NCBI GenBank assembly: GCA_900544675.1
Contig: UQVZ01000003.1
Coordinates: forward strand, 62,001-126,000
DNA length: 64,000 bases
Direction of reading: 5' to 3'
From: an uncultured Bacteroides sp.
GTDB lineage: Bacteria; Bacteroidota; Bacteroidia; Bacteroidales; Bacteroidaceae
Shown here one piece after another: positions 10,501 to 19,022 of this stretch. Position numbers and translations under genes: made by a program. Position 1 is the first letter of the stretch. Every line of letters starts with the position of its first letter. Below the pieces are notes generated by a model. The model saw only the letters and a list, made by a program, of their open reading frames with translations. It did not search any database and was not told where the DNA came from.

Positions 10501-10722
10501 TCGTTTATCCGCTTGAAGAATGCAGAAATCGCCTATACATTCGATGGAGGCTGGGTACAAAAGTTAGGCATCCGCAACCTGAAGGTATTCCTCAATGGCA
10601 ACAACCTGTGGGTATGGACCCGTATGCCGGACGACCGTGAATCGAACTTCTCGGGAGCCAGCAACCAAGGTGCTTATCCCACCATGAAACGTTTCAATTT
10701 AGGTATTAAGTTCACATTATAA
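7585..10722 (+). CDS. SusC-like TonB-dependent outer-membrane transporter (xylan locus, first copy)
   Basis: 1045 residues, normal for SusC. A signal peptide ends near residue 28 (LPLWAQQG). Then come a carboxypeptidase-regulatory-like beta-sandwich (about 30-115, GNGETVIGASIVVKG...), the TonB-box region and plug (about 120-240, with EEVIVVGYGQQKKE, VLVDGIERP and GANGVILITTKRG), and a beta-barrel to the last residues (RFNLGIKFTL). There is no N-terminal STN signalling domain, so it is not an anti-sigma-linked receptor. It should import xylo-oligosaccharides across the outer membrane as a complex with the SusD-like lipoprotein encoded 12 bp downstream. First gene of the plus operon, behind the direct-repeat operator. 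The xylan substrate is inferred from the neighbouring GH10, GH43 and GH67 genes. Confidence 0.93.
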   Translation: MENQKRNIRKIPFLFLLMLFSSLPLWAQQGIPVQGVVLDGNGETVIGASIVVKGNNSIGTISDLDGRFQLTVPNANTVLVISYIGMKTKEIKVTPNKIMAVTLEDDSEILEEVIVVGYGQQKKESVVGAITQTKGDVLQRAGGVSDIGAALTGNLPGVITTASSGLPGEEEPQIVIRGASSWNNSSPLVLVDGIERPMSSVDINSVESISVLKDASATAVYGVKGANGVILITTKRGQEGKAQIDVSAQATMKVPSKLPNKLDSYDALMMRNIAVEHELAVSPASWEFITPQAEINKYRYRTSIADIERYPNIDWQDELFKDYTMSYNASLSVSGGTKFVRYYVGADFLHEGDLFDVKDNGRGYSSGFGYNRINVRSNLDFSLTKTTTLKVNIAGSNGAKKTPWGYTNSSDWGVAQYWAGAYNTPPDVFMPQYSDGTWGYYPDNTNISNSARNLATAGTMNTTTTRINTDFTLEQDLSFITKGLRARAMVSWDNVFVEINRGVNDLYNDPIQKWIDPATGAVSYRTAEYDGNGFDPQDPIMWTNSGGEVDNNATQRNMNYQVQLDWAREFGDHNVTAMGLFSRQETATGSIIPNRREDWAFRGTYNYANKYFFEYNGAYNGSEKFSPEYRFAFFNSGAIGWMISEEKFMNFSKKWLDMLKIRASYGEIGDDNVTDRWLYLSTWAMGGGTNGATPMALNQAISPYTWYREATVGNPDIHWETVKKFNLGIDYSFLNGLFAGTVEVFRDKRTDIIVTSGDRAVPFYFGMDAPAANLGEVKTRGYELELRVNKVFENQMRLWGNFNMTHAENEIIRRDDPLLKPAYQKQAGYSIGQSHAHIDAGFMQNYDQIYGSPQHDTNENQKLPGDYYIVDFNADGVVDAQDSAPYGYSSTPQNTYSATVGFEWKGFSAFVQFYGATNVTRDVTLTSFSGQLNTVYDTGTWWSKDESNPEVTVPRFVTTPSYNTGTQNLYDGSFIRLKNAEIAYTFDGGWVQKLGIRNLKVFLNGNNLWVWTRMPDDRESNFSGASNQGAYPTMKRFNLGIKFTL

Positions 10723-10734
10723 AAACAGAGACGT

Positions 10735-12675
10735 ATGAAACAACGATATAAAACCTTATTCTATAGCAGCCTGTTCACCTTGGCGTTGGGCGTCACTTCT
10801 TGCGAGGATTATTTGGACAAAGACCCGGACACCACTGTTGATGCGACTGCGGCTTTTCAAAACTTCAATAATTTTCAAGGTTTTGTGGAAGAAATTTACA
10901 ACTGCATCCCTGATAAAACCAACTGCTATTGGACAACTTCCTTCAACTGGGGAGACGATGAAATCATGAACACCAATGCAGACTGGCACATGACTCATCA
11001 AGTGGATTTGGGTAACTTTTGGGCATGGCAAGCCGGGGGTATGGGAGAAGATGGCTGCTGGCTGGATGCCAACCGTGATTGCGACCCTACCTCAAACGAC
11101 CGTATGAACCATCGCTTATGGCCGCACGCTTGGTATTGCATCCGTAAGTGCAACCTGGGTCTGGCAAACTTAGACCAAATGGTAGGTGCCACTCAAGAAG
11201 AACGCGACCTGATAGCCGGACAGTTGTATTTTTTCCGTGCTTGGTGGCACTTCGAATTAATGGAGTATTTGGGAGGACTTCCCTACATCGACCAAGTTCT
11301 GGAATCGGAAGGCCTAACCCTGCCTCGTTTAAGTTTCCAAGAAGCGGCAGACAAAGCGGCAGCAGACTTCCGCCAGGCAGCAAACTTGCTCCCGATTGAC
11401 TGGGAAAGCACCACAGCCGGTTCACACACAGCCGGACAAAACGACTTGCGTATCAACAAAATCATGGCATTGGGCTATTTGGGCAAGACCTATTTATGGG
11501 CAGGCAGTCCGCTGATGGAACATGGTGCGCAAACGGGAGGTGCCATGACCTACAGCTATAACACCGACTATTGCCAGAAAGCAGCCGAAGCCTTCGGTGA
11601 ACTGCTGAATTTGGTAGAAAGCGGTCAGACTCAATATGCGCTGGCACAATTTGAATACGATGACATCTACAATCATGAACGTTCTGCTACCGCTACCAGT
11701 TGCTTTAGCGACATTTTCTATACAACCGGACAAAACTGGGAACTTCCTGGGTCGGTAGAAGCCATCTTCCGTGGTCCGGCATTTGGCATCAACATTTCTC
11801 CGTATCAGGCTGCCAAGACTTACGGACCGAAAGGAGGAATCGTTCCTGATGACAACATCATCCATATGCCTACCGCCAATTACGTGAACCTGTATGGCAT
11901 GGCAAACGGATATCCGTTGGATGACCCGCGCAGCGGTTTCGACCCGACCCATCCGTTCCGTGACCGTGATCCGCGTTTCTATCATGACATTGTATTTGAT
12001 GGTTTTGAATATATCAACGCTTCAGTTGGTGCCGATATGGCACAGTACAAATACAGCCAACTATATACAGGTGGAAACGTACGAAACGATAATACAGGAA
12101 GCCGTACGGGTTATTTCATTCAAAAACTGTCGCCTCATACAGTCAACACCTATGACAAGATGATGGACTACAACCACAGTTTACAAATGTATGTTCCTTA
12201 TATGCGCTTAGGAGACATTTACCTGATGTATGCCGAAGCTTGTGCCGCCATCAACGGTGCCACCGGGAAGGCAGGCAATTGTTCCCTAACGGCTGAAGAT
12301 GCTATCAACCGCTTGCGCGACCGCGTCCACATGGATCATGTACCGGCAGACTTGACGAGCAACAAAGAAACTTTTATGGATGAAGTACGTCGTGAACGTG
12401 CCGTAGAATTGTCTTTCGAAGGTTTCCGCTTCTGCGACCTCCAACGGTGGCTGCTGCTGACCGAATATCCGTACAACGTCAAGACTTCACAAGAGTTCGA
12501 CCGGGTGGAAAGCGATGAATGGTACACCGAAAACGACCCGAGAGATGCCGAAGTGCGTAACTGGCGTGAAGAAGTAATCTTGACCCGCAACTTCACATCG
12601 AAGCATTATTGGTTCCCGCTGAAAAACGATGATACTTACCTGTATGAAGGACTTAACCAGAATCCGGGTTGGTAA
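10735..12675 (+). CDS. SusD/RagB-like surface glycan-binding lipoprotein (first copy)
   Basis: 646 residues, somewhat longer than typical SusD. The N-terminus is a lipoprotein signal peptide ending LGVTSCEDYLD, with the lipidated Cys at residue 23. The helical TPR-like region typical of the family includes AGQLYFFRAWWHFELMEYLG, and the C-terminus has RRERAVELSFEGFRFCDLQRW and ends in WFPLKNDDTYLYEGLNQNPGW, both standard for RagB/SusD. It should cap the SusC barrel and bind the glycan. It follows susC by 12 bp and precedes the second susC by 43 bp. Many Trp, Tyr and Asn residues fit a carbohydrate-binding surface. Substrate inferred from context. Confidence 0.92.
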   Translation: MKQRYKTLFYSSLFTLALGVTSCEDYLDKDPDTTVDATAAFQNFNNFQGFVEEIYNCIPDKTNCYWTTSFNWGDDEIMNTNADWHMTHQVDLGNFWAWQAGGMGEDGCWLDANRDCDPTSNDRMNHRLWPHAWYCIRKCNLGLANLDQMVGATQEERDLIAGQLYFFRAWWHFELMEYLGGLPYIDQVLESEGLTLPRLSFQEAADKAAADFRQAANLLPIDWESTTAGSHTAGQNDLRINKIMALGYLGKTYLWAGSPLMEHGAQTGGAMTYSYNTDYCQKAAEAFGELLNLVESGQTQYALAQFEYDDIYNHERSATATSCFSDIFYTTGQNWELPGSVEAIFRGPAFGINISPYQAAKTYGPKGGIVPDDNIIHMPTANYVNLYGMANGYPLDDPRSGFDPTHPFRDRDPRFYHDIVFDGFEYINASVGADMAQYKYSQLYTGGNVRNDNTGSRTGYFIQKLSPHTVNTYDKMMDYNHSLQMYVPYMRLGDIYLMYAEACAAINGATGKAGNCSLTAEDAINRLRDRVHMDHVPADLTSNKETFMDEVRRERAVELSFEGFRFCDLQRWLLLTEYPYNVKTSQEFDRVESDEWYTENDPRDAEVRNWREEVILTRNFTSKHYWFPLKNDDTYLYEGLNQNPGW

Positions 12676-12718
12676 TTGTGACTTGCAGCAAGATGTATAA
12701 CATTAAACAAAAAAACAA

Positions 12719-15598
12719 ATGAAAATAACATATACACGATTCATTTTATTTGCGGCTGCCTTAGGGTTGCTTCCTGCTTACCAAAGTATTGGAGCACAGA
12801 CAGCAGAAGCAAATGAGACTGACTCACTTCAGACCACAGACCCGTCTGTACAAGTAGCGTTCCGCAAGGTGGCACAGGACGATTTGTTGGGAGGCGTTTC
12901 AGTAATCAACATGGAGCAAGTGAACGAAAAGAACTATGCCACGTATAGTCTGGATAACCTGCAAGGCTATGTCGGCGGTTGGAACGGCAACTCATTATGG
13001 GGCATGGACGGCGACAATGCCGGTTACTTGGTATTGGTAGACGGAGTACCTCGCGATGCCAATAACGTATTGCCGACCGAAATCGAACAGATAACCTTCC
13101 TGAAAAGCGCATCGGCTGTAGTGCTCTACGGAAGCCGGGCAGCGAAAGGCGTGATTTACATCACCACCAAACGTGGCAAATACCAAGAAAAATTGCAGAT
13201 AGATGTACGTGCCAATACGGGATTTTATGTACCGAAAGGATATCCCAAGTATTTGGGTTCGGCAGAATACATGACCTTGTATAACGAGGCGCGTGCCAAC
13301 GACGGACTGGATCCGCTATACAGTGCCGAGGATATCTACAACTACGGGTCGGGTACCAATCCGTACCGTTATCCGAGTTTGGACTATTATTCGTCGGATT
13401 ACCTGAAGAAGACGTACAACCGTAGCGATGTGACCGCTGAATTTTCGGGCGGTAACAAACGGGCGCGTTTCTACTCCAACGTAGGTTATTACCGGCAGAA
13501 TGACATTTTCAACTTCGGTGAAGCCGCCAAGAATTACACCAGCCGATTGAATATCCGCGGTAACGTAGACGTCACCATCAACGATGACATCAAGGCGTAT
13601 GCCAATGCCAATGCTACGTTCTACGACATACGTTCGGGGCGTACCACTTACGAGACAGAAGAAGGAGAAACCTACGACTACTGGACGGAAGCAGCCAGCA
13701 TGCGTCCCAACCGTTTCGCACCGCTGGTTCCGCTGAGTTACATTGACCCCAATGCCCTCTCCGCATTGGAACTGATGGGTGTAAACAGCAACATCTTCGA
13801 CGGGATGTTCCTTGCTGGAAGCCAGATTGACCAACGCAATATCTTTGCCGACTACTATGCTGCCGGTTACAACAAATACACCAGCCGCCAGTTCCAGTTC
13901 GACACGGGTATTGACTTCGACCTGCATAGACTGTTGAAAGGACTTTCGTTCCACTTCCAGTTTGCGGTAGACTATGCCACCAGCTACAACACCTCGTTCA
14001 ATAATACCTACCGCATCTATACCCCGACGTGGTCGGACTATAACGGCACAGGAGTCATTACCAGTTTAGGTTATGAAGGAACGGATGAAAAGACCGGTGT
14101 GCAAACCATCAGTGGCAGTACAGACAACCAGACTATCTCTATGTCTGCTCACTTTGACTACCACACCACCATCAACAAGGCGCACAACCTGTCTGCCATG
14201 CTGCTGGTGAACGGCTATCAACAGACCAATTCGACGGTTTACCACCGTACCAGCAATGCCAACTTAGGCATTCAGGTAGGCTACAACTATATGGGTAAGT
14301 ATTATGCCGAGTTTAGCGGAGCTGCTGTACATTCAGCCAAACTGGCAGAAGGACACCGCAATGCTTTCTCGCCGGCACTGACCCTTGCCTGGAAACTGCA
14401 TCAGGAAGATTTCTTGAAAAACTCTTCGGTAGTAGATGAATTGATGTTAGGCGTATCGGGAAGTATTTTGCACCAAGACATAGACTTGGCTAACTATTAT
14501 ATGTATGTAGGTAACTACAACCAATCCAATGGTGCTTGGTGGGGATGGCAAGAAACGACTAATTTGCATTCAACAAATTCATTACGTGGATCAAACGATG
14601 AATTAAGCTTTATCAAACGAAAAGAGTTGACAGTCAGTCTCCGTACTTCATTATGGAATCGGTTAATAACGGCAGATGCCAACTTCTTTGTTAATTCGAC
14701 AGAAGGTCTGCCTGTTCAACCGAGTACCATTTTCCCAAGCTATTTCTCGACTTATTATCCTGAAGCTTCGTTTATTCCGTATGTAAACTTCAATAACAAC
14801 AAGCGTGTAGGATTCGACTTTGCAGTAAATTTCAATAAGAAAGTAGGCGAAGCTGACCTCTCGTTAGGCGTAACCGGAACTTATTACAAGACAGAAGCTA
14901 CCCAACGGGACGAAAATTACGCTTATGCATACCAGAACCGTACCGGTAAAGCTGTTGATGGTGTATGGGGACTGGAATGCGAAGGTTTTTTCCTGAATGA
15001 AGAGGATATAGCTAATTCGCCGACTCAGAATTTTGGTGGAACAGTACGTCCGGGTGACTTGAAGTACAAAGACCAGAACGGTGACGGCGTGATTGATACC
15101 AACGATGAAGTCTACTTGGGACGTGGCGGCTGGTATGGCTCTCCGTTTACTTTGGGCATTAACTTCACTGCCAAATGGAAAAACCTTACCCTCTTTGCTT
15201 TGGGTACAGGCGGTTTCGGCGGTCATGCCTTTAAGAGCGATTCCTATTATTGGGTATATGGCGAAGGCAAGTATTCGGAAGTAGTCCGCGGACGCTGGAC
15301 ACCGGAAACAGCCGCAACGGCTATCTATCCGCGTCTGACTACCTTAGACGGAAACAACAACTTCCGCAACTCTACGTTCTGGCTCTACAAGACCAACCGG
15401 TTCGACCTGGCGAAAGTACAACTGACTTACGACTTCCCGAAACGCCTGCTGCAAAAGACCTTTTTGAAAGAAGCGTCAATCTACGTAAGCGGTTCGAACC
15501 TGCTGACCATTGCTCCCGAACGTGAACTACTGGAAAGAAATATCGGCTCTGCCCCACAGACCCGTTTCTACAATTTAGGTGTTAAGGTTACTTTCTAA
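12719..15598 (+). CDS. SusC-like TonB-dependent transporter (second copy, no regulatory-like N-domain)
   Basis: 959 residues. The signal peptide (ends near GAQTAEA) is followed by only about 40 residues before the plug (LVLVDGVPRDANN, ASAVVLYGSRAAKGVIYITTKRGK), so the carboxypeptidase-like N-terminal domain present in the first copy is missing. The barrel ends in TRFYNLGVKVTF. It is paired with the SusD gene 21 bp downstream. Tandem SusC/SusD pairs are known from xylan loci of human gut Bacteroides, where one pair may prefer longer or more decorated chains (family knowledge; which does what here is unknown). The stretch around 14500-14800 is more AT-rich than its surroundings. Confidence 0.92.
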   Translation: MKITYTRFILFAAALGLLPAYQSIGAQTAEANETDSLQTTDPSVQVAFRKVAQDDLLGGVSVINMEQVNEKNYATYSLDNLQGYVGGWNGNSLWGMDGDNAGYLVLVDGVPRDANNVLPTEIEQITFLKSASAVVLYGSRAAKGVIYITTKRGKYQEKLQIDVRANTGFYVPKGYPKYLGSAEYMTLYNEARANDGLDPLYSAEDIYNYGSGTNPYRYPSLDYYSSDYLKKTYNRSDVTAEFSGGNKRARFYSNVGYYRQNDIFNFGEAAKNYTSRLNIRGNVDVTINDDIKAYANANATFYDIRSGRTTYETEEGETYDYWTEAASMRPNRFAPLVPLSYIDPNALSALELMGVNSNIFDGMFLAGSQIDQRNIFADYYAAGYNKYTSRQFQFDTGIDFDLHRLLKGLSFHFQFAVDYATSYNTSFNNTYRIYTPTWSDYNGTGVITSLGYEGTDEKTGVQTISGSTDNQTISMSAHFDYHTTINKAHNLSAMLLVNGYQQTNSTVYHRTSNANLGIQVGYNYMGKYYAEFSGAAVHSAKLAEGHRNAFSPALTLAWKLHQEDFLKNSSVVDELMLGVSGSILHQDIDLANYYMYVGNYNQSNGAWWGWQETTNLHSTNSLRGSNDELSFIKRKELTVSLRTSLWNRLITADANFFVNSTEGLPVQPSTIFPSYFSTYYPEASFIPYVNFNNNKRVGFDFAVNFNKKVGEADLSLGVTGTYYKTEATQRDENYAYAYQNRTGKAVDGVWGLECEGFFLNEEDIANSPTQNFGGTVRPGDLKYKDQNGDGVIDTNDEVYLGRGGWYGSPFTLGINFTAKWKNLTLFALGTGGFGGHAFKSDSYYWVYGEGKYSEVVRGRWTPETAATAIYPRLTTLDGNNNFRNSTFWLYKTNRFDLAKVQLTYDFPKRLLQKTFLKEASIYVSGSNLLTIAPERELLERNIGSAPQTRFYNLGVKVTF

Positions 15599-15619
15599 TC
15601 CATAAACGAAACAAGAAGT

Positions 15620-17395
15620 ATGAAACATATATTTAAACTTTTAGTCCTGCTCCCGTTGTTCGCCGCCGTAGCTTGCGATGACTTGCTCGAACCTGCCATC
15701 GAGAACAACCGGGATATCGATGCTATGGAAAATGATCCAAGCTATGCTCTTGGCGTATTAGGTAATGCATATATTTTATTACCATATAATACTTCGCCAA
15801 CCAGTGATGTGGCAACAGACGATGCTGTATCGAATGATAACAGTAATACTTGGCGTGCCATGGCTACTGGGGCTTGGACTTCGCAAAATGACCCGACCTC
15901 GCAATGGAAAAGCTGTTTTAATGCCATTCAATACATTAATCTGTTTTTAGAACATTTAGATAATGTCACCTTTGCTCTTGATGAAAATATCCAAACTATG
16001 TTTATTGATCATTATCGAGGTGAGGCTTTAGGCTTACGGGCAATCTTTATGTATTACTTATTGCGTGCTCATGGTGGAATAAGTCCTGACGGAGTATTAT
16101 TAGGTGTGCCAATCAAATTAGCTTCGGAAGGCATCGGATCCGATTTTAGCCAACCTCGTAACACCTATGCTGAATGTATGGAACAATTGTTACAAGATTG
16201 TGATGATGCTATTGAATTGCTTGCTTTAGACTATAAAGTACACACTGCAGATGAAATACCGTCTAAATATGCTAGCATGGGGGTCACAGTGTCTCATTAT
16301 GATCGTGTAAACGGTGTGTTTATGGCTGGTCGTTTGAGTGGACGTATCATGGAAGCTGTTCGTGCGCAAGCAACTCTTATGGCGGCTAGTCCGGCTTTCA
16401 GTGATGGTTCGGGTATTACATGGGAAGAAGCAGCCAATAGTGCAGGTAAATTATTAAGTCGTATTGATGGACCTGCTGGTTTAGATGCGGATGGATTTAC
16501 TTGGTATACCAATACATCTGAAATTGCAGGCTTAGGTAGTGGAGAAGTTCCGCCTGAAATACTTTGGAGAACCAGTTACAGTGATAGTAATACGCTGGAA
16601 GGAGATAATTTTCCGCCGAGCTTGTATGGTAATGGTCGTGTCAATCCTACGCAAAATTTGGTAGACGCTTTTCCGATGGCAAACGGCTATCCCATTGATA
16701 ACAGCAACTCGGGGTATGATGCGAGCAATCCGTATGAGAACAGAGACCCGCGCTTGGCCACTTACATCATTACCAATGGAAGTACAGCGGGAAGCGCAAC
16801 CATCACTACCGGGTCGTATGGAACAAACAACGATGCAATCAACCGGGAATCGGGACACTCTACTCGTACCGGTTACTACCTGCGCAAACATTTACGCTTC
16901 GATTGTAACCTGGATCCGAACTACAACACCCTACAGCGTCATTATACAGCCCGTATCCGCTATACGGAAATCTTCTTGGATTATGCGGAGGCTGCCAACG
17001 AAGCTTGGGGACCGAAAGGACAAGGCTCATTTGGATTTAGTGCTTACGATGTAATTAAAGCTCTCCGCAGCCGTGCCGGAGTAGGTGTAGATAACGGTGA
17101 CCCCTATCTGGAAGAATGTGCAAACAGCCAAGACCGGATGCGTGAACTGATCCGTAACGAGCGCCGTTTGGAACTTTGCTTTGAAAACATCCGCTTCTAC
17201 GATTTGCGCCGTTGGAATGCCAACCTGACAGAAGCAGCTCAAGGAGTAAACATCACCCGGGCTGCCAATGGTACGCTGACTTATACACCGATCCAGGTGG
17301 AAGAAAGAAGCTACCAGTCGTACATGGTTTACGGCCCGATTCCATACAACGATGTATTGAACTTCGGCTTTGTACAGAATCAAGGATGGCAATAA
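15620..17395 (+). CDS. SusD/RagB-like surface glycan-binding lipoprotein (second copy)
   Basis: 591 residues. Lipoprotein signal peptide MKHIFKLLVLLPLFAAVACDD with Cys at residue 19. Family landmarks: RGEALGLRAIFMYYLLRAHGG in the middle and RNERRLELCFENIRFYDLRRW near the C-terminus, ending in NFGFVQNQGW. It pairs with the SusC encoded 21 bp upstream. Codon use changes inside the gene: from about 15745 to 16680 leucine is mostly TTA/TTG and the DNA is AT-rich, while both ends use CTG and are GC-richer like the neighbours. This looks like a recombined internal segment covering much of the ligand-facing part. Confidence 0.92.
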   Translation: MKHIFKLLVLLPLFAAVACDDLLEPAIENNRDIDAMENDPSYALGVLGNAYILLPYNTSPTSDVATDDAVSNDNSNTWRAMATGAWTSQNDPTSQWKSCFNAIQYINLFLEHLDNVTFALDENIQTMFIDHYRGEALGLRAIFMYYLLRAHGGISPDGVLLGVPIKLASEGIGSDFSQPRNTYAECMEQLLQDCDDAIELLALDYKVHTADEIPSKYASMGVTVSHYDRVNGVFMAGRLSGRIMEAVRAQATLMAASPAFSDGSGITWEEAANSAGKLLSRIDGPAGLDADGFTWYTNTSEIAGLGSGEVPPEILWRTSYSDSNTLEGDNFPPSLYGNGRVNPTQNLVDAFPMANGYPIDNSNSGYDASNPYENRDPRLATYIITNGSTAGSATITTGSYGTNNDAINRESGHSTRTGYYLRKHLRFDCNLDPNYNTLQRHYTARIRYTEIFLDYAEAANEAWGPKGQGSFGFSAYDVIKALRSRAGVGVDNGDPYLEECANSQDRMRELIRNERRLELCFENIRFYDLRRWNANLTEAAQGVNITRAANGTLTYTPIQVEERSYQSYMVYGPIPYNDVLNFGFVQNQGWQ

Positions 17396-17452
17396 TAACG
17401 AACGTAATAAGACCGTAAAGAAGATTTCGGTTTGTTGAAAAACAAGCCTCAG

Positions 17453-17482
17453 CAGGTAAAGTCTCTTCACAGACTTTGCCTG
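17453..17482 (+). promoter_or_regulatory. Intra-operon RNA hairpin between susD2 and the DUF1735 gene
   Basis: CAGGTAAAGTCT and AGACTTTGCCTG pair over 12 bp (one G-U) around the loop CTTCAC in the 166-bp gap between the second susD and the next gene. It has no strong U-tract directly after it, so it may stabilise or process the transcript or cause partial termination that lowers expression of the downstream genes. Confidence 0.5.
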
Positions 17483-17561
17483 TTAAGCCGGGAGAACCGG
17501 GTGAAGCTTCTTTATTTCTTTTTGCTTACAACCAACTATTAAAGATAAAAACAGAATCAAT

Positions 17562-18593
17562 ATGAGAAAAGCAAATTTATATTCTATACTGTTGGCAGGA
17601 ATCACCGCAATGGGTATCACTTCGTGTGAAAACGGCGATGCGGAATTCCCGAACTATGATAACTCTGCCGTTTACTTTGCGCACCAGACTCCGGTACGCA
17701 CCTTGGTAATGGGAGAAGATACGTATGACACCTCGCTCGACAACGCCCACAAATGCAAGATTTATGCGACCATGGGCGGGGCATACTCCGGAAGCGGGTC
17801 GACTGTCATTGATATTATGGTAGACGATGAGCTCTGCGACAACCTGTACTTTGCCGATGGCGTGACTCCCGTACGTCCGATGCCTGCAAATTATTATACG
17901 TTGTCGTCGGAACAGATTACGCTGAACGAGTTTGAAAACCTGATGGGAGCTGTAGAAGTGACTTTCAGTGATGCGTTTTTTGAAGACCCTGCTTCTATAG
18001 AAAACACTTATGTCATTCCCTTACGTATGGTTAATGTAGTGAATGCAGATTCTATTTTATCAGGTGTACCCAGAACTCCCAATGCAGCATGGACCAACTC
18101 GGCTATGTGGGATACGGCTCCGAAGAACTACGTACTGTATTGTGTGAAATACATCAATAAGTGGCACGCTACGTACTTACGCCGAGGCATCGACCAGATT
18201 ACAGAAGGTGGCAACACCACAACCAACGTGCGCCATGAGTATTATATGGAAGATGACGAAGAATGCAATGTAACGACCCGTAACCTGCATACGGCTGTTT
18301 TCCCTGTATCAACAACCATAGGAGACGAAACCGTGACTTGTGACCTGTTGTTAACCTTCAACGACAACGACGAATGTACCATTACTTCAGGAACGGAAGG
18401 ATTCACGGCAAGCGGAACGGGTAAATTTGTAGTAGACGGAGAAAAACAAAGTTGGGGTAACAAAGACCGCAATGCACTCTACCTGGATTATAACATTGAC
18501 TTCGGAGCCAAGCAATACAACACGAAAGATACATTAGTCGTTCAAACCCGTGGCGTGGCTTACGAAGAGTTTAGTACTGTATATAAAGAATAA
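17562..18593 (+). CDS. DUF1735/DUF5627-type surface lipoprotein of the xylan locus
   Basis: 343 residues. A lipoprotein signal peptide ends in MGITSCENGD (Cys near residue 22). The first half (about 30-165) matches the DUF1735 pattern: NYDNSAVYFAHQTPVRTL followed by a beta-rich domain with YYTLSSEQITLNEFENLMGAVEVTFSD and YVIPLRM. The second half, after APKNYVLYCVKYINKWHATYL, fits DUF5627-like C-terminal regions. Proteins of this kind sit right after susCD in xylan and related loci and act as extra surface glycan-binding proteins. No catalytic residues are evident. It follows a 166-bp gap with a hairpin. Glycan binding is inferred from family and position. Confidence 0.75.
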   Translation: MRKANLYSILLAGITAMGITSCENGDAEFPNYDNSAVYFAHQTPVRTLVMGEDTYDTSLDNAHKCKIYATMGGAYSGSGSTVIDIMVDDELCDNLYFADGVTPVRPMPANYYTLSSEQITLNEFENLMGAVEVTFSDAFFEDPASIENTYVIPLRMVNVVNADSILSGVPRTPNAAWTNSAMWDTAPKNYVLYCVKYINKWHATYLRRGIDQITEGGNTTTNVRHEYYMEDDEECNVTTRNLHTAVFPVSTTIGDETVTCDLLLTFNDNDECTITSGTEGFTASGTGKFVVDGEKQSWGNKDRNALYLDYNIDFGAKQYNTKDTLVVQTRGVAYEEFSTVYKE

Positions 18594-18602
18594 TAACAAT
18601 AT

Positions 18603-19007
18603 ATGTTTATGAAAAAGCTCGCTTTAATATTACTTTTGTGCATACCAAGCTTTATTTATGCAACAAATGATTACCTTCCAACAGGAACAGAAATTGAAGG
18701 GAAATATACCGTAACTGCTACAGGAGAGACACATCGATTAAGCCATTATCAAACTCTTCCGAATGTCATGGCGGCTGTCGTTATTGAATTAGATAGATTA
18801 CCTGACGGTGAATATTATGAAATCTATTTGCGGTATGTAAGTGATGAAAAAGACATAAATTGGCTTGTAGAACCTGATGGATATAAATGCTATTTCAATT
18901 TGGATTTAACATCAAGATCCATAAGAATAGAAGTAACTCGAAGAAAAAATTCTAGTTATCAAGGAATTATAAATGTAAGAACATTCAGTTTTTTTGTTCC
19001 TGAATAA
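18603..19007 (+). CDS. Small exported protein of unknown function inside the xylan operon
   Basis: 134 residues, not recognised. It begins with a hydrophobic signal peptide (KKLALILLLCIPSFIYA) without a lipobox Cys, so it is probably periplasmic or secreted. The mature part of about 115 residues is predicted mostly beta, with IEGKYTVTATGETHRL, EYYEIYLRYVSDEK and INVRTFSFFVPE. It lies 9 bp after the DUF1735 gene and 15 bp before the GH10 xylanase, so it is almost certainly co-transcribed. It is markedly more AT-rich than both neighbours, which suggests recent insertion. ATG at 18609 is an alternative start. No function is proposed. Confidence 0.7.
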   Translation: MFMKKLALILLLCIPSFIYATNDYLPTGTEIEGKYTVTATGETHRLSHYQTLPNVMAAVVIELDRLPDGEYYEIYLRYVSDEKDINWLVEPDGYKCYFNLDLTSRSIRIEVTRRKNSSYQGIINVRTFSFFVPE

Positions 19008-19022
19008 TAAAAAAGAAAACTT

